Shown here: one piece after another, positions 18,316 to 26,285 of the stretch
Numbering within the stretch: the first letter of the stretch is position 1
How the letters are laid out: the number at the start of each line of letters is the position of its first letter
Assembly (NCBI RefSeq): GCF_014873945.1
Contig: NZ_JADBEC010000002.1
Coordinates: forward strand, 1,612,001 to 1,676,000
Source: Rhizobium viscosum
Lineage (GTDB): Bacteria; Pseudomonadota; Alphaproteobacteria; Rhizobiales; Rhizobiaceae
Reading direction: 5' to 3'
DNA length: 64,000 nt
Program-made: the position numbers and the translations under genes
The notes under the pieces: generated by a model
Database searches by the model: none
The model's input: only the letters and a program-made list of their open reading frames with translations
What the model was told of the DNA's origin: nothing

Positions 18316-18942
18316 TCAGAACCGACGAATGGAATAGCCTGGCGTGCGGGGCCGCAACGGGTCGTCGGGATGCTTCCGCCAAGAATCGAACGGCCGGGAG
18401 TTCGGCGCTTCGAATATCATGATGCCATTGGGTCCTGCCACAACGGGGCGCATTATTTTCAGTCGGCCGTCCTCGGTAAGCTCGACATAAGGATAGAGTC
18501 CCAAAAACTCTCGCCCTCGGTAGTATCTGGTTCCATCTGGCAAGACCGGGAGGACAGCGACAAGACCTTTGGCCCCGTCGAACCAACCCAGCTCCCAGCT
18601 CATCCATAGCGACTGATCTGCATGCGCTGTGTCCAAGAAAAGAAGAGTGTCGCAGATCCTCATCGTATCCCGGATAAACTCCGCGTTAGCGGGGGTAACG
18701 TCCTCGCGGTTTGCACTAGGCGCCTCCACCCAGTCGCAGAAGACGGCGTAACGCAATCCCGTGAGAACAGCATAGACACCGAGGACGATCTCTGCATCCC
18801 TGATCGTCTGCGACAAGAAAACGTCATAGTGATCAAGGCGATCTCGCGCCACCCGCCTTAGCGCTTCGTCAGGCGTCGTGCCGAGATTTCTGGCATACTC
18901 CCTGCCCACCTGCCGCATATCATTCTGCTCAAGGAACGGCAT
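18316..18942 (-). CDS. divergent TIR-like protein
   Basis: A 208-aa protein with a TIR-like core after a short helical leader: YDVFLSQTIRDAE near residue 39, YAVFCDWVE near 65, TLLFLDTAHADQS near 99 and WMSWELGWFDG with Glu117 as the probable catalytic residue. After the TIR core a beta-rich tail (YYRGREFLGLYPYVEL) follows. It starts two bases after the stop of the SLOG gene, so it belongs to the same operon. TIR assignment rests on strand pattern and the SxWxxxE motif; no named family is claimed. Confidence 0.75.
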   Translation of the reverse strand: MPFLEQNDMRQVGREYARNLGTTPDEALRRVARDRLDHYDVFLSQTIRDAEIVLGVYAVLTGLRYAVFCDWVEAPSANREDVTPANAEFIRDTMRICDTLLFLDTAHADQSLWMSWELGWFDGAKGLVAVLPVLPDGTRYYRGREFLGLYPYVELTEDGRLKIMRPVVAGPNGIMIFEAPNSRPFDSWRKHPDDPLRPRTPGYSIRRF

Positions 18943-18944
18943 CT

Positions 18945-19619
18945 CTATGCGCCGTCAAATGTGGCTGGCTTTGGCGGCCTGGACCAATATCGCTCTTCAA
19001 TATCAGCAGGTTGTTCAGCTGGTGTCCGGAACCGCTCCTCGCGCTCCGAAATACCAAGGTGCCGGTGAAACAATGCCACGAAATCGAGATCTGTTTTTAA
19101 ATCATCAGCAACGTCACCCATTCGCTCAGCCACCAGTGAAGCAGCTCCCCCGGCAGAAACCAGAGGGATGAGCTTGGTGTCGGGTTGAGTTTGGCGAAGC
19201 ATTTCGTACTCATCGAGGATTCCGCCCATACCACCTATAAACACAGCAGTAGCAAACTGATTTTCCATGAACATTTTCCGCCGCAACGCTTCGAGGCTCT
19301 TGTTGAGATCCTTATCGACGTCCTCGGCGTAGCTGACGTTCTGGAAATGCCGATTTTCTTCGGGGAATTCATCCTTGAAATGCTTCGATTGATAAAGCCG
19401 TACCCAAGAGCCATATTCCACGCCCATATCTGCTGCGACTGTCCAGATCATGGGCGTGATGGCCGGCTGCCCGCCCCAAATAAGTCGACGACGGCCCAGG
19501 GTGACATAGACGAGGGCGGAGACTGCTGCAGTGATCGCGACCGTATCAGCGGTTTTCGCGTATTCAGGTCCTCGTTTGGGATCAGGGACCCCGGCGGACA
19601 GAAAAACCGCACCATCCAT
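18945..19619 (-). CDS. stand-alone SLOG-domain protein, copy 1
   Basis: A 224-aa Rossmann-like protein of the SLOG (Smf/DprA-LOG) superfamily: N-terminal strand VFLSAGVPD, the glycine loop IWGGQPAITP near residue 48, and FIGGMGGILDEYEM near 125 (GGxxG followed by acidic residues), then a strand and AGGAAS loop. SLOG domains bind nucleotide ligands such as ADP-ribose derivatives. It starts one base after the TIR gene's stop and ends two bases before a second TIR-like gene. A copy of the same TIR+SLOG pair is at 28327-30077. Inference: a free receptor for a TIR-made signal. Confidence 0.85.
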   Translation of the reverse strand: MDGAVFLSAGVPDPKRGPEYAKTADTVAITAAVSALVYVTLGRRRLIWGGQPAITPMIWTVAADMGVEYGSWVRLYQSKHFKDEFPEENRHFQNVSYAEDVDKDLNKSLEALRRKMFMENQFATAVFIGGMGGILDEYEMLRQTQPDTKLIPLVSAGGAASLVAERMGDVADDLKTDLDFVALFHRHLGISEREERFRTPAEQPADIEERYWSRPPKPATFDGA

Positions 19620-19620
19620 A

Positions 19621-20781
19621 CTAGCTCTCCCAGGCAGCCAAATCCCAACCGGCCTGGCTGACCTTCATTGCTCTGACTGAAGATATATTGTCATCCAGCC
19701 ATTTCAAATGGGCCGCCCAAGCTTCTCGAATACCGATGTGATCATAGATAAGAACAGGCGTTCCTCTTTGCTGAGCGTCTCGAGCTCGCTCTGCAACATC
19801 ATTTAAGGTGAGGGCGGTGGGGACACCGACGATAGGGTAAGCCCAAACCCGTTGACCGTCCTCAAGCTTGATCGCGACAGCGCGGTGAGCGCCAACGCCT
19901 TCAACTACCCCATCGATCTTCAACACCTCGGCGCGAAGCTTTCCGGTGATGGACATATAACGAGAAGCGATACTTCGGCTGCGCAGCTTTTCTACTGCGG
20001 TCACGATGTCGTTGGCGGTTTTCTCGATGATCGGGCCATCCACGCCTTCCAGTTCGTGGGGATCAAGATAGATCGTTTCTGCGAGGTCGGTAAACCTGCT
20101 CGGACGATGGTCCGGCCAGACAACGCGGAGCACATGAATTTCCTTGGCTCTCGCACGGCCAATTTCTTGTTTGGTCCATTTGCTTTCGAAATACGTCGGG
20201 GTATCGAGCATCACCACGACGTCGGAATCACATAGCCTGTGCCAGAGAACATCCTGAAAAGGGTCCCCAGGGCGAATGTCATGAGTATCCAGAAAAACAT
20301 CGTAGCCGCGAGACGAGAGCAAATCATGAAGCTGGACAGCGGCGGCTCTGGACTCGTTCCGGCGATAGCTCACGAAAACCTGACGTTGCCGCCGCAGGAG
20401 TCCAAGGCATTCCAAAACGGCAGAGGCTAGATGCCGCATATCGGGATCATCGTCGCGGCGTTGCAGCCCATTGAAGACCTGAAGGAAATCTGGAATGACC
20501 GCTGAGAAGCTTTCATCTCGTCCAAGGGTTGGAATAATAGGAACACTGTCCAGTATGACAGTTTTGGTGACATCTATGTCGGGCTTGTCCGGGTGGCCAA
20601 AATAGACCGCTGCAAACGCCGCATGTCTATCGCGTTCCTCCAGATCTTCAGCGCTCCGAATGATAACGTCCGTTCCGATATCGAGCGAATAATCGGCGAC
20701 CATTTCAGACAAGGTAAGCTGGAGCCGCTCACGTTCATCGGGAAGATCACCGCCCAGGAAGCCTATCTCATAGATGCTCAT
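19621..20781 (-). CDS. three-part TIR protein, copy 1
   Basis: A 386-aa protein with three segments. Residues 1-130 form an alpha/beta domain of unknown type (IYEIGFLGGDLPDE ... AVYFGH ... VPIIPTL). Residues 133-225 are a TIR domain: RQVFVSYRRNES, GYDVFLDTHDI, DVVVMLDTP and Glu206 in KWTKQEI. Residues 240-386 form an alpha/beta domain (VWAYPIVGVPTALT ... VLIYDHIGIREAWAAHLKWLD) shared with the copy at 28327. The ribosome-proximal neighbour is a ThsB-like gene 38 bases upstream, and the SLOG gene follows with one base between. The preserved catalytic Glu argues for NAD+-processing activity. Confidence 0.85.
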   Translation of the reverse strand: MSIYEIGFLGGDLPDERERLQLTLSEMVADYSLDIGTDVIIRSAEDLEERDRHAAFAAVYFGHPDKPDIDVTKTVILDSVPIIPTLGRDESFSAVIPDFLQVFNGLQRRDDDPDMRHLASAVLECLGLLRRQRQVFVSYRRNESRAAAVQLHDLLSSRGYDVFLDTHDIRPGDPFQDVLWHRLCDSDVVVMLDTPTYFESKWTKQEIGRARAKEIHVLRVVWPDHRPSRFTDLAETIYLDPHELEGVDGPIIEKTANDIVTAVEKLRSRSIASRYMSITGKLRAEVLKIDGVVEGVGAHRAVAIKLEDGQRVWAYPIVGVPTALTLNDVAERARDAQQRGTPVLIYDHIGIREAWAAHLKWLDDNISSVRAMKVSQAGWDLAAWES

Positions 20782-20819
20782 GACCCATTCACTTGGTGAC
20801 GCTTGAAAGAGTTACCAAT

Positions 20820-21305
20820 TTAGCTGCGCAACTCGATTGCCTTCTCGACCCAGTCAGCAAGATTGTCCTTTATATAATCATACACGTTGCTGCTCGTGGT
20901 GTATGGTGGGTTATAGACCTTTGCCCACTTCGAAAGCGGCTCATCACCGGATTTAAATGCATCGAACGGGTTCTGGCCTTTCGCGGCCTGGTTGCCATCT
21001 GAATCCTTCAGGTTATGGATGTAGACGCCCAAAACACCTTTGCCATCATTGAATGCCTTCTTGATTTCGTACTTCACCCATTTCCTTTTTGCGGTTCGTT
21101 CGCCGATCAAAACAATAAGGCAGCTTTTGCCTTTCATATTGTCATCAATCCACTGCTCGATTGCGGCGTCGCCCTGATCCTCAATCTCCTCCCATTTATT
21201 GGCACTGAGAAGTGGCTGTTCCTCCACAACGCCCATGTTTTTCACTTGCTGAACCCGCCAGTGATCGTCTTGGTAGCAAAAACTTAGAAAAGTCCGTCGT
21301 GCCAT
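20820..21305 (-). CDS. ThsB-like TIR protein, third intact copy (divergent)
   Basis: A 161-aa MTH538/DUF1863 TIR-like protein: MARRTFLSFCYQDDHWRVQQ, hydrophobic CLIVLIGE near residue 62, and Glu80 in K-W-V-K-Y-E-I-K-K-A. It is clearly related to but diverged from the two thsB genes. GGAGG lies 6 bases before the ATG. It heads the minus-strand run of seven genes and reads divergently from the DUF2235 operon across 274 bases. Inference: an additional sensor for the same ThsA, or a sensor for the free SLOG protein. Confidence 0.87.
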   Translation of the reverse strand: MARRTFLSFCYQDDHWRVQQVKNMGVVEEQPLLSANKWEEIEDQGDAAIEQWIDDNMKGKSCLIVLIGERTAKRKWVKYEIKKAFNDGKGVLGVYIHNLKDSDGNQAAKGQNPFDAFKSGDEPLSKWAKVYNPPYTTSSNVYDYIKDNLADWVEKAIELRS

Positions 21306-21579
21306 TAGAAACCTCCGTCGCAGCGTACGGTAGAAAAATTAGATATGCGCGTGTTTTCCTTATTGCAACCTGTCATGTCATCCCGTCCGAAGATTGACTG
21401 TGCAAAAGCCGCCTCCCTATTCTTCGAAATGCCTTGCTCATGAAACATCACTCTTCCCTTTGCGATTTTAACGTGTAGCATCAATTTGGGCTTTCGGGAT
21501 ACAGCAACTTTTTACCGTTCACGCATAACAAATAATATTGATCGGCCGACTATAGCTTACTTGCCGGAGGGGCAGGCGC

Positions 21580-22647
21580 ATGAAGAATGTCGTCATTTGC
21601 TGTGACGGGACCGCGAACCAATTCGCGGCCGACAAAACCAACGTAATCAAGCTTTTTTCAACTCTGGTGCAGGATGCCGAGCAGGTTGCTTTCTATCACC
21701 CTGGTCTTGGAACAATGGAACCGGACGGCGCCATCACCGATCTAGGTCGGAAGGTTCGACGCGTGCTGGGAATGGCTGTCGGCTGGGGTCTCGAAAAGGA
21801 TCTGGCGCATGCCTACAATTACATCATGAACGTTTATGAACCGGGAGACCGCTTGTTTCTCTTCGGGTTCAGTCGCGGCGCCTACACCGTGCGCGCTTTG
21901 GCGTCTGTTCTTTCAATGTACGGGCTATTTCCCAAAGGGAATGAGCCTCTAGTGCCTTACGCTATTCGACAGCTGATCGGATTCAACGACGACAATGGAA
22001 AGGCCGACGACAAGTTTAAACTAGCGGCTGACTTCAAGACGACTTTCAGCTCTGTCGCCTGCCCGATCCATTTCATGGGTGTTTGGGACACCGTGAGTTC
22101 CGTTGGCTGGATTGCCAATCCGCTTCGTGTACCACACAGCGCATATAATCCAGACGTTCTCCACGCCCGCCACGCTATCGCGATCGACGAGCGCCGTGCG
22201 TTTTTTCGGACGAACAGATTTACTGCACCACCGCCGGGTTACCCGACTCCTGACACCGTAGAGGTATGGTTTCCCGGGGTCCACGGCGATGTCGGTGGAG
22301 GATATGCCGCCGACGAGAGCGGGCTATCCAAATTGGCGCTCGAATGGATGCTGGCGGAAGCGGTTGCCCTTGGCCTTCGTTGTGATCGTACAAAGGCAAA
22401 GGCCCTGCTTTCCGAAGACGAAGAAATTTCGGAAAATGGCACGATGCATCGGTCCCTCCGTGGATGGTGGTGGCTCGCGGAGGTCGTTCCGAAGAGAAAG
22501 TGGCGCGGAGGTTGGAGAGTAAATCTGGCTAGTCGACGGACGGTTCCAGAGGAAGCGCTTATCCACCGTTCAGCGCTTGCCCGGCATTATTACTCTATCG
22601 AACTGCCCGAGAATTACACTGTTATTGATCGCCCCAGGGACTTTTAA
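21580..22647 (+). CDS. DUF2235 alpha/beta hydrolase (Tle1-like fold)
   Basis: A 355-aa DUF2235 protein. It has the family start VVICCDGTANQF, a nucleophile elbow GFSRGAYTVRAL with Ser98, and the late FPGVHGDVGGGY motif carrying Asp and the conserved His. Members include the phospholipase domain of type VI effectors, but most free-standing members are uncharacterised. It begins an operon: the subtilase gene starts one base after its stop. An AGGGGCAGG ribosome site precedes the ATG. No T6SS gene is nearby, so a phospholipid- or nucleotide-ester-cleaving role inside the cell is only inference. Confidence 0.85.
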   Translation: MKNVVICCDGTANQFAADKTNVIKLFSTLVQDAEQVAFYHPGLGTMEPDGAITDLGRKVRRVLGMAVGWGLEKDLAHAYNYIMNVYEPGDRLFLFGFSRGAYTVRALASVLSMYGLFPKGNEPLVPYAIRQLIGFNDDNGKADDKFKLAADFKTTFSSVACPIHFMGVWDTVSSVGWIANPLRVPHSAYNPDVLHARHAIAIDERRAFFRTNRFTAPPPGYPTPDTVEVWFPGVHGDVGGGYAADESGLSKLALEWMLAEAVALGLRCDRTKAKALLSEDEEISENGTMHRSLRGWWWLAEVVPKRKWRGGWRVNLASRRTVPEEALIHRSALARHYYSIELPENYTVIDRPRDF

Positions 22648-22648
22648 T

Positions 22649-24583
22649 ATGGCAACGCCGCGCGTACCAAAAGCTCTCTCAGATGAGGAAGTCAGACACT
22701 TCGTTCTCGGAACGTTTGGACAGGGGAGATGGACTCAGGACAGCCCAATTGTTCCTGATGTTTGGATTAGTTTCATCCGCCGTGCCGAGCAACTCGCGCA
22801 GTCGGCGGTGCGGGGTGACGATGTTCCCGATCAGACTGTCGACCTGTTGATTACGCCATGGACTGGATCGCTACCCGGTCAGATCGCTCGGTCTTTGCGA
22901 GGACTACTCACCAATGAAAAAGCTCGTTTAGCGAGGATCGCGACAAGCTCTTCGCGGGTGGTCGCGCGACTGGATTTCGAAGCGGTGAGCAAGTTTGTCG
23001 TCCCCTTGACGGGTTGGTGGCAAGCACTGCCGGAAGGGTTTCGGGACTTGATTGCCGGCGATCTTCTCGATGTTATTCGAAAGGGCGGGCCACGTCTGGA
23101 GTTCATCCGCTTTGTGACGCTTGTCGGCTTCATAACCGAGATGAAGCGTGCCCGAACTTATGCGCAGATGACGGCCTTGTACCGGATCGCTCGACGACTT
23201 GGAAAAGATCCGCAAGACGGTCACAAGCCGGTGAAAAATGCCGACGAATTCGACGCGGACTTACGAGTTCTCTTGGCGCATGTCGATCTGAACATGGATC
23301 CACCCTCCGAGCCTGATCAAAAGCGCATCTGGCTGATTAACATCAACCGCACCGCTTCGCAGACCGTTTTTGATTCACGGAAAACAGTGAAAGCGGATGC
23401 GGCTCAACGGGTCTTCGACACCGACGGCAAAGGGATAACTTTTGCGGTAATCGACAACGGAGTGGACGCAACCCATGTTGGCTTCATTGATCAGGATAGT
23501 CCCCGCGTCAGACGAAGTGAGAAGAACGGCACGGCGCTGGGTTTGGACGATCTTCATTGGTCATCTCGGGTGAAGGCGACTTATGATTTTTCTCATCTTC
23601 GCGAGCTTTTGGCAGACGTGGCGGAGGCGCCCGACCGCGCCACCGACACCTTAATTGCAAGAAAGCAGTCTTCGTCCTATTTCGACAAGATTCATCGAGA
23701 TGTGCGCTCCCTCGCGGGAAGGGCAGAAGAAGGCCGTGGTTTGGACTGGTCGATCGCCGCGCCTTTGATTGAAATTCCTCACGACGAAAACTACGTCGTT
23801 CCCGCAGACGATCATGGAACGCATGTTGCCGGAATACTTGCTGCCCGGGTCGAGGAACCGGAGGATTTTGACAGACCTTTGATTGGCGTTTGCCCGAAGC
23901 TGACCCTTTACGACCTGCGAGTCTTTGCCGCCGACGGCAACGGGGACGAGTTCTCTATCCTGGCGGCTCTAGAGTTTATCGGATGGTTGAACCGCGATCG
24001 AGATAATCCGGTTATCCATGGCGTGAACATGTCACTTGCCTTGCGCCACGACGTCGACAGCTTCGGGTGCGGGAGGACGCCCGTCTGCGACGCATGTAAT
24101 CAACTGGTCGGGGCAGGGGTTGTTGTCGTGGCCGCGGCTGGAAACATGGGCTTTGATGGTGTCACGAAACAGAGCCTCGGGAGCGGCTACAAGACAGTCA
24201 GTATAACGGATCCTGGTAATGCCGAGGATGTCATCACGGTTGGCTCCACCCACAGGCGGGACCCTCATGCCTATGGCGTCAGCTACTTTTCCAGTCGAGG
24301 CCCGACCGGGGACGGTCGGCGAAAGCCGGATATCCTGGCACCCGGCGAGAAGATAACATCGACCATCCGGGGCAATCGGTCTCAACGCCTTGATGGGACC
24401 TCCATGGCCGCGCCGCACGTTTCGGGAGCTGCCGCGCTTCTTATGGCGCGACACCCCGAACTCATCGGCCAACCGCGGAAGATAAAAAAGATTCTGATGG
24501 ATACGGCCACGGATCTTGGAAGGGAACCTGGATTTCAGGGAGCGGGCCTACTGGACATTTTCAGAGCACTTCAGTCTGTTTGA
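22649..24583 (+). CDS. subtilisin-like serine protease (S8), middle gene of a three-gene operon
   Basis: A 644-aa subtilase without signal peptide. The N-terminal 240 residues are a helical region with no recognised domain. The catalytic set is complete: Asp269 (VIDNGVD), His392 (DHGTHVAG), Asn499 (AAAGNM) and Ser585 (DGTSMAAP). About 100 residues are inserted between the Asp and His motifs. I start at the ATG 22649, one base after the DUF2235 stop; an upstream frame start would overlap that gene. The metallo-hydrolase gene's ribosome site overlaps this gene's stop. A cytoplasmic protease linked to two hydrolases, so a regulated effector cassette is plausible. Confidence 0.87.
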   Translation: MATPRVPKALSDEEVRHFVLGTFGQGRWTQDSPIVPDVWISFIRRAEQLAQSAVRGDDVPDQTVDLLITPWTGSLPGQIARSLRGLLTNEKARLARIATSSSRVVARLDFEAVSKFVVPLTGWWQALPEGFRDLIAGDLLDVIRKGGPRLEFIRFVTLVGFITEMKRARTYAQMTALYRIARRLGKDPQDGHKPVKNADEFDADLRVLLAHVDLNMDPPSEPDQKRIWLININRTASQTVFDSRKTVKADAAQRVFDTDGKGITFAVIDNGVDATHVGFIDQDSPRVRRSEKNGTALGLDDLHWSSRVKATYDFSHLRELLADVAEAPDRATDTLIARKQSSSYFDKIHRDVRSLAGRAEEGRGLDWSIAAPLIEIPHDENYVVPADDHGTHVAGILAARVEEPEDFDRPLIGVCPKLTLYDLRVFAADGNGDEFSILAALEFIGWLNRDRDNPVIHGVNMSLALRHDVDSFGCGRTPVCDACNQLVGAGVVVVAAAGNMGFDGVTKQSLGSGYKTVSITDPGNAEDVITVGSTHRRDPHAYGVSYFSSRGPTGDGRRKPDILAPGEKITSTIRGNRSQRLDGTSMAAPHVSGAAALLMARHPELIGQPRKIKKILMDTATDLGREPGFQGAGLLDIFRALQSV

Positions 24584-24596
24584 GGAGGTCGGAAGT

Positions 24597-25796
24597 ATGA
24601 TTATCCTGGAGGCACTTAACGCGCTGTACGGCGACTGCCTTTTATTACGATACACTGACGAACAGTCTACGCGAGAGATCACATGGGTCATCGATGGTGG
24701 TCCACGGGCGGAAAAGATCGACGGCAAGCCTTTTGCTGTCTGGAAAGATGCCCTGCTTCCTCGCCTCCGGGAGCTTACGAACGAGCGGCCTATCCCGATC
24801 GACTTGGGAATGGTTAGCCACATTGACGACGACCACATAAACGGCCTCCAGAAGGTGACAAATATCCTCTCAGCTGCCGGTCCCGGAAATCCCGCGGAGC
24901 TGAAATTTGCTCGATTCTGGTTTAATTCCTTCGAGGCCATCATCGGCCATTCAGCAGTGCAGGGACTGTCGGCCGACGGTTTGCAGCCGCAAAACCTCGG
25001 AGCTGCTTTCAAGATCCACATCGATGATGAGGAAGCTGAAGCGGTCATCGAAAGCGTTGGTCAGGGAATCTCGCTTGCTGCAGATCTTGGCAAGCTCCAT
25101 CTCGCCTCGAATACGCCAATAAATGGGCTGATCTCTTCGGCGAAGGGCCAGGAGCCAATCAAGCTGGACGGAGCACAGATAATCATACTTGGTCCACGTA
25201 AAAATCGGCTTGATGCGCTACGCGAGGAGTGGACTAAGGCGCTTCAAAAACCAACGAAAGAAGCCCGAGAAGCGGCTGTCGCGTCTCTGTTCTTGCCGGA
25301 CAGCAAATTGGATAAGTCTGTGCCGAACCTTTCCTCATTAGCAATGCTTGTCAAAATACGTGGAAAGCGAATTCTTCTGACCGGTGACGCGCAAGGCAAG
25401 GACTTGGCCGAGGCTTGGGATGAAATCGGCCTTTCGGACGAGGACGCTGCCGTCGATATTCTCAAAATTCCTCATCATGGCAGTTCGCGGAACAACCCTG
25501 AAATTTTCCTTCGGAAGTTTCCGGCGAAACACTATGTTATTTCAGCCGATGGTAAATATGATAACCCTGATGCCCAGGTGGTCGAAGCAATTGTTGCTAT
25601 TAATAAGGGTCGTGATTTCACCATTCACTTTACTAACGGATCAGTGAAGTGGGGGAAGCCTTACAAGACGCAAAGCGGCGTGACAGTCGGAAATCTATCA
25701 GCTCTGGTCAGTCAATTGCATAAGGATTACGGCACGGCTTGGAATACTGTGTTCCGAGAATCGGAGTCATCCTATGTGGCTGTGACCCTCGAGTAA
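24597..25796 (+). CDS. metallo-beta-lactamase-fold hydrolase (ComEC-like MBL)
   Basis: A 399-aa MBL-fold protein: first metal motif S-H-I-D-D-D-H (His75-His80), LLTGDAQ in the middle of the second half and KIPHHGSSRN later, the arrangement of ComEC-type MBL domains, without membrane segments. The start is the ATG 24597 because GAGGAGG (24582-24588) overlaps the protease stop and sits 8 bases upstream. Such free MBL proteins often hydrolyse phosphodiesters and are repeatedly found beside proteases and signalling enzymes in conflict loci (general knowledge). Substrate unknown. Last gene of the DUF2235-S8-MBL operon. Confidence 0.85.
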   Translation: MIILEALNALYGDCLLLRYTDEQSTREITWVIDGGPRAEKIDGKPFAVWKDALLPRLRELTNERPIPIDLGMVSHIDDDHINGLQKVTNILSAAGPGNPAELKFARFWFNSFEAIIGHSAVQGLSADGLQPQNLGAAFKIHIDDEEAEAVIESVGQGISLAADLGKLHLASNTPINGLISSAKGQEPIKLDGAQIIILGPRKNRLDALREEWTKALQKPTKEAREAAVASLFLPDSKLDKSVPNLSSLAMLVKIRGKRILLTGDAQGKDLAEAWDEIGLSDEDAAVDILKIPHHGSSRNNPEIFLRKFPAKHYVISADGKYDNPDAQVVEAIVAINKGRDFTIHFTNGSVKWGKPYKTQSGVTVGNLSALVSQLHKDYGTAWNTVFRESESSYVAVTLE

Positions 25797-26285
25797 TCCA
25801 AATCTTCGAAAGCATTTGACCGAAGGCAGAAGGTTCGTCAGCGGAGTCTCACCAGTTCACGAGCCGCCGCTCAGCGTCGAAAGATGGTGAGCGGTGGCGA
25901 TCACCATCTTGCTGGGCACTAGGCAAAGACGGTCTGCCATGGATCACGGCGTAGCCGTCGTGCCAGATAACGCCGTTCGCGTAACTTTGACAGGCGGAAT
26001 AGAGACCGTCGCGAGTGCCAGAACCGCAGCATCTCGTCCACTCCCCGGTGTTATCGCTTCGGTCGTGGCGGAGTTCGCTATCCGTCCCTGCTGGTGCCGT
26101 TGGTGGTCACGATGTTGCCTGTAACCTTGGAGGAGCTGCCGAAGGCGTCTGCGCGCCGCCGGCCGGACTAACGGACGTGGTAAGATCCGCTGGCAGGCTA
26201 TGGAGCGAAATCGCGCGGGCCTAAGAACAGGCTCTTTTCTCGGGAAAGGGTCAGCGTCGGGTCCGCATGAAGATATCCGTTCGAT
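25797..26285. other. intergenic region between two defence cassettes
   Basis: No convincing gene on either strand. A minus-strand frame is open across much of 25860-26080 and might be a relic, but nothing in it is recognisable. Both flanking genes converge on this region, so it should contain two transcription ends; no clear hairpin with T-run was found. Confidence 0.35.
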
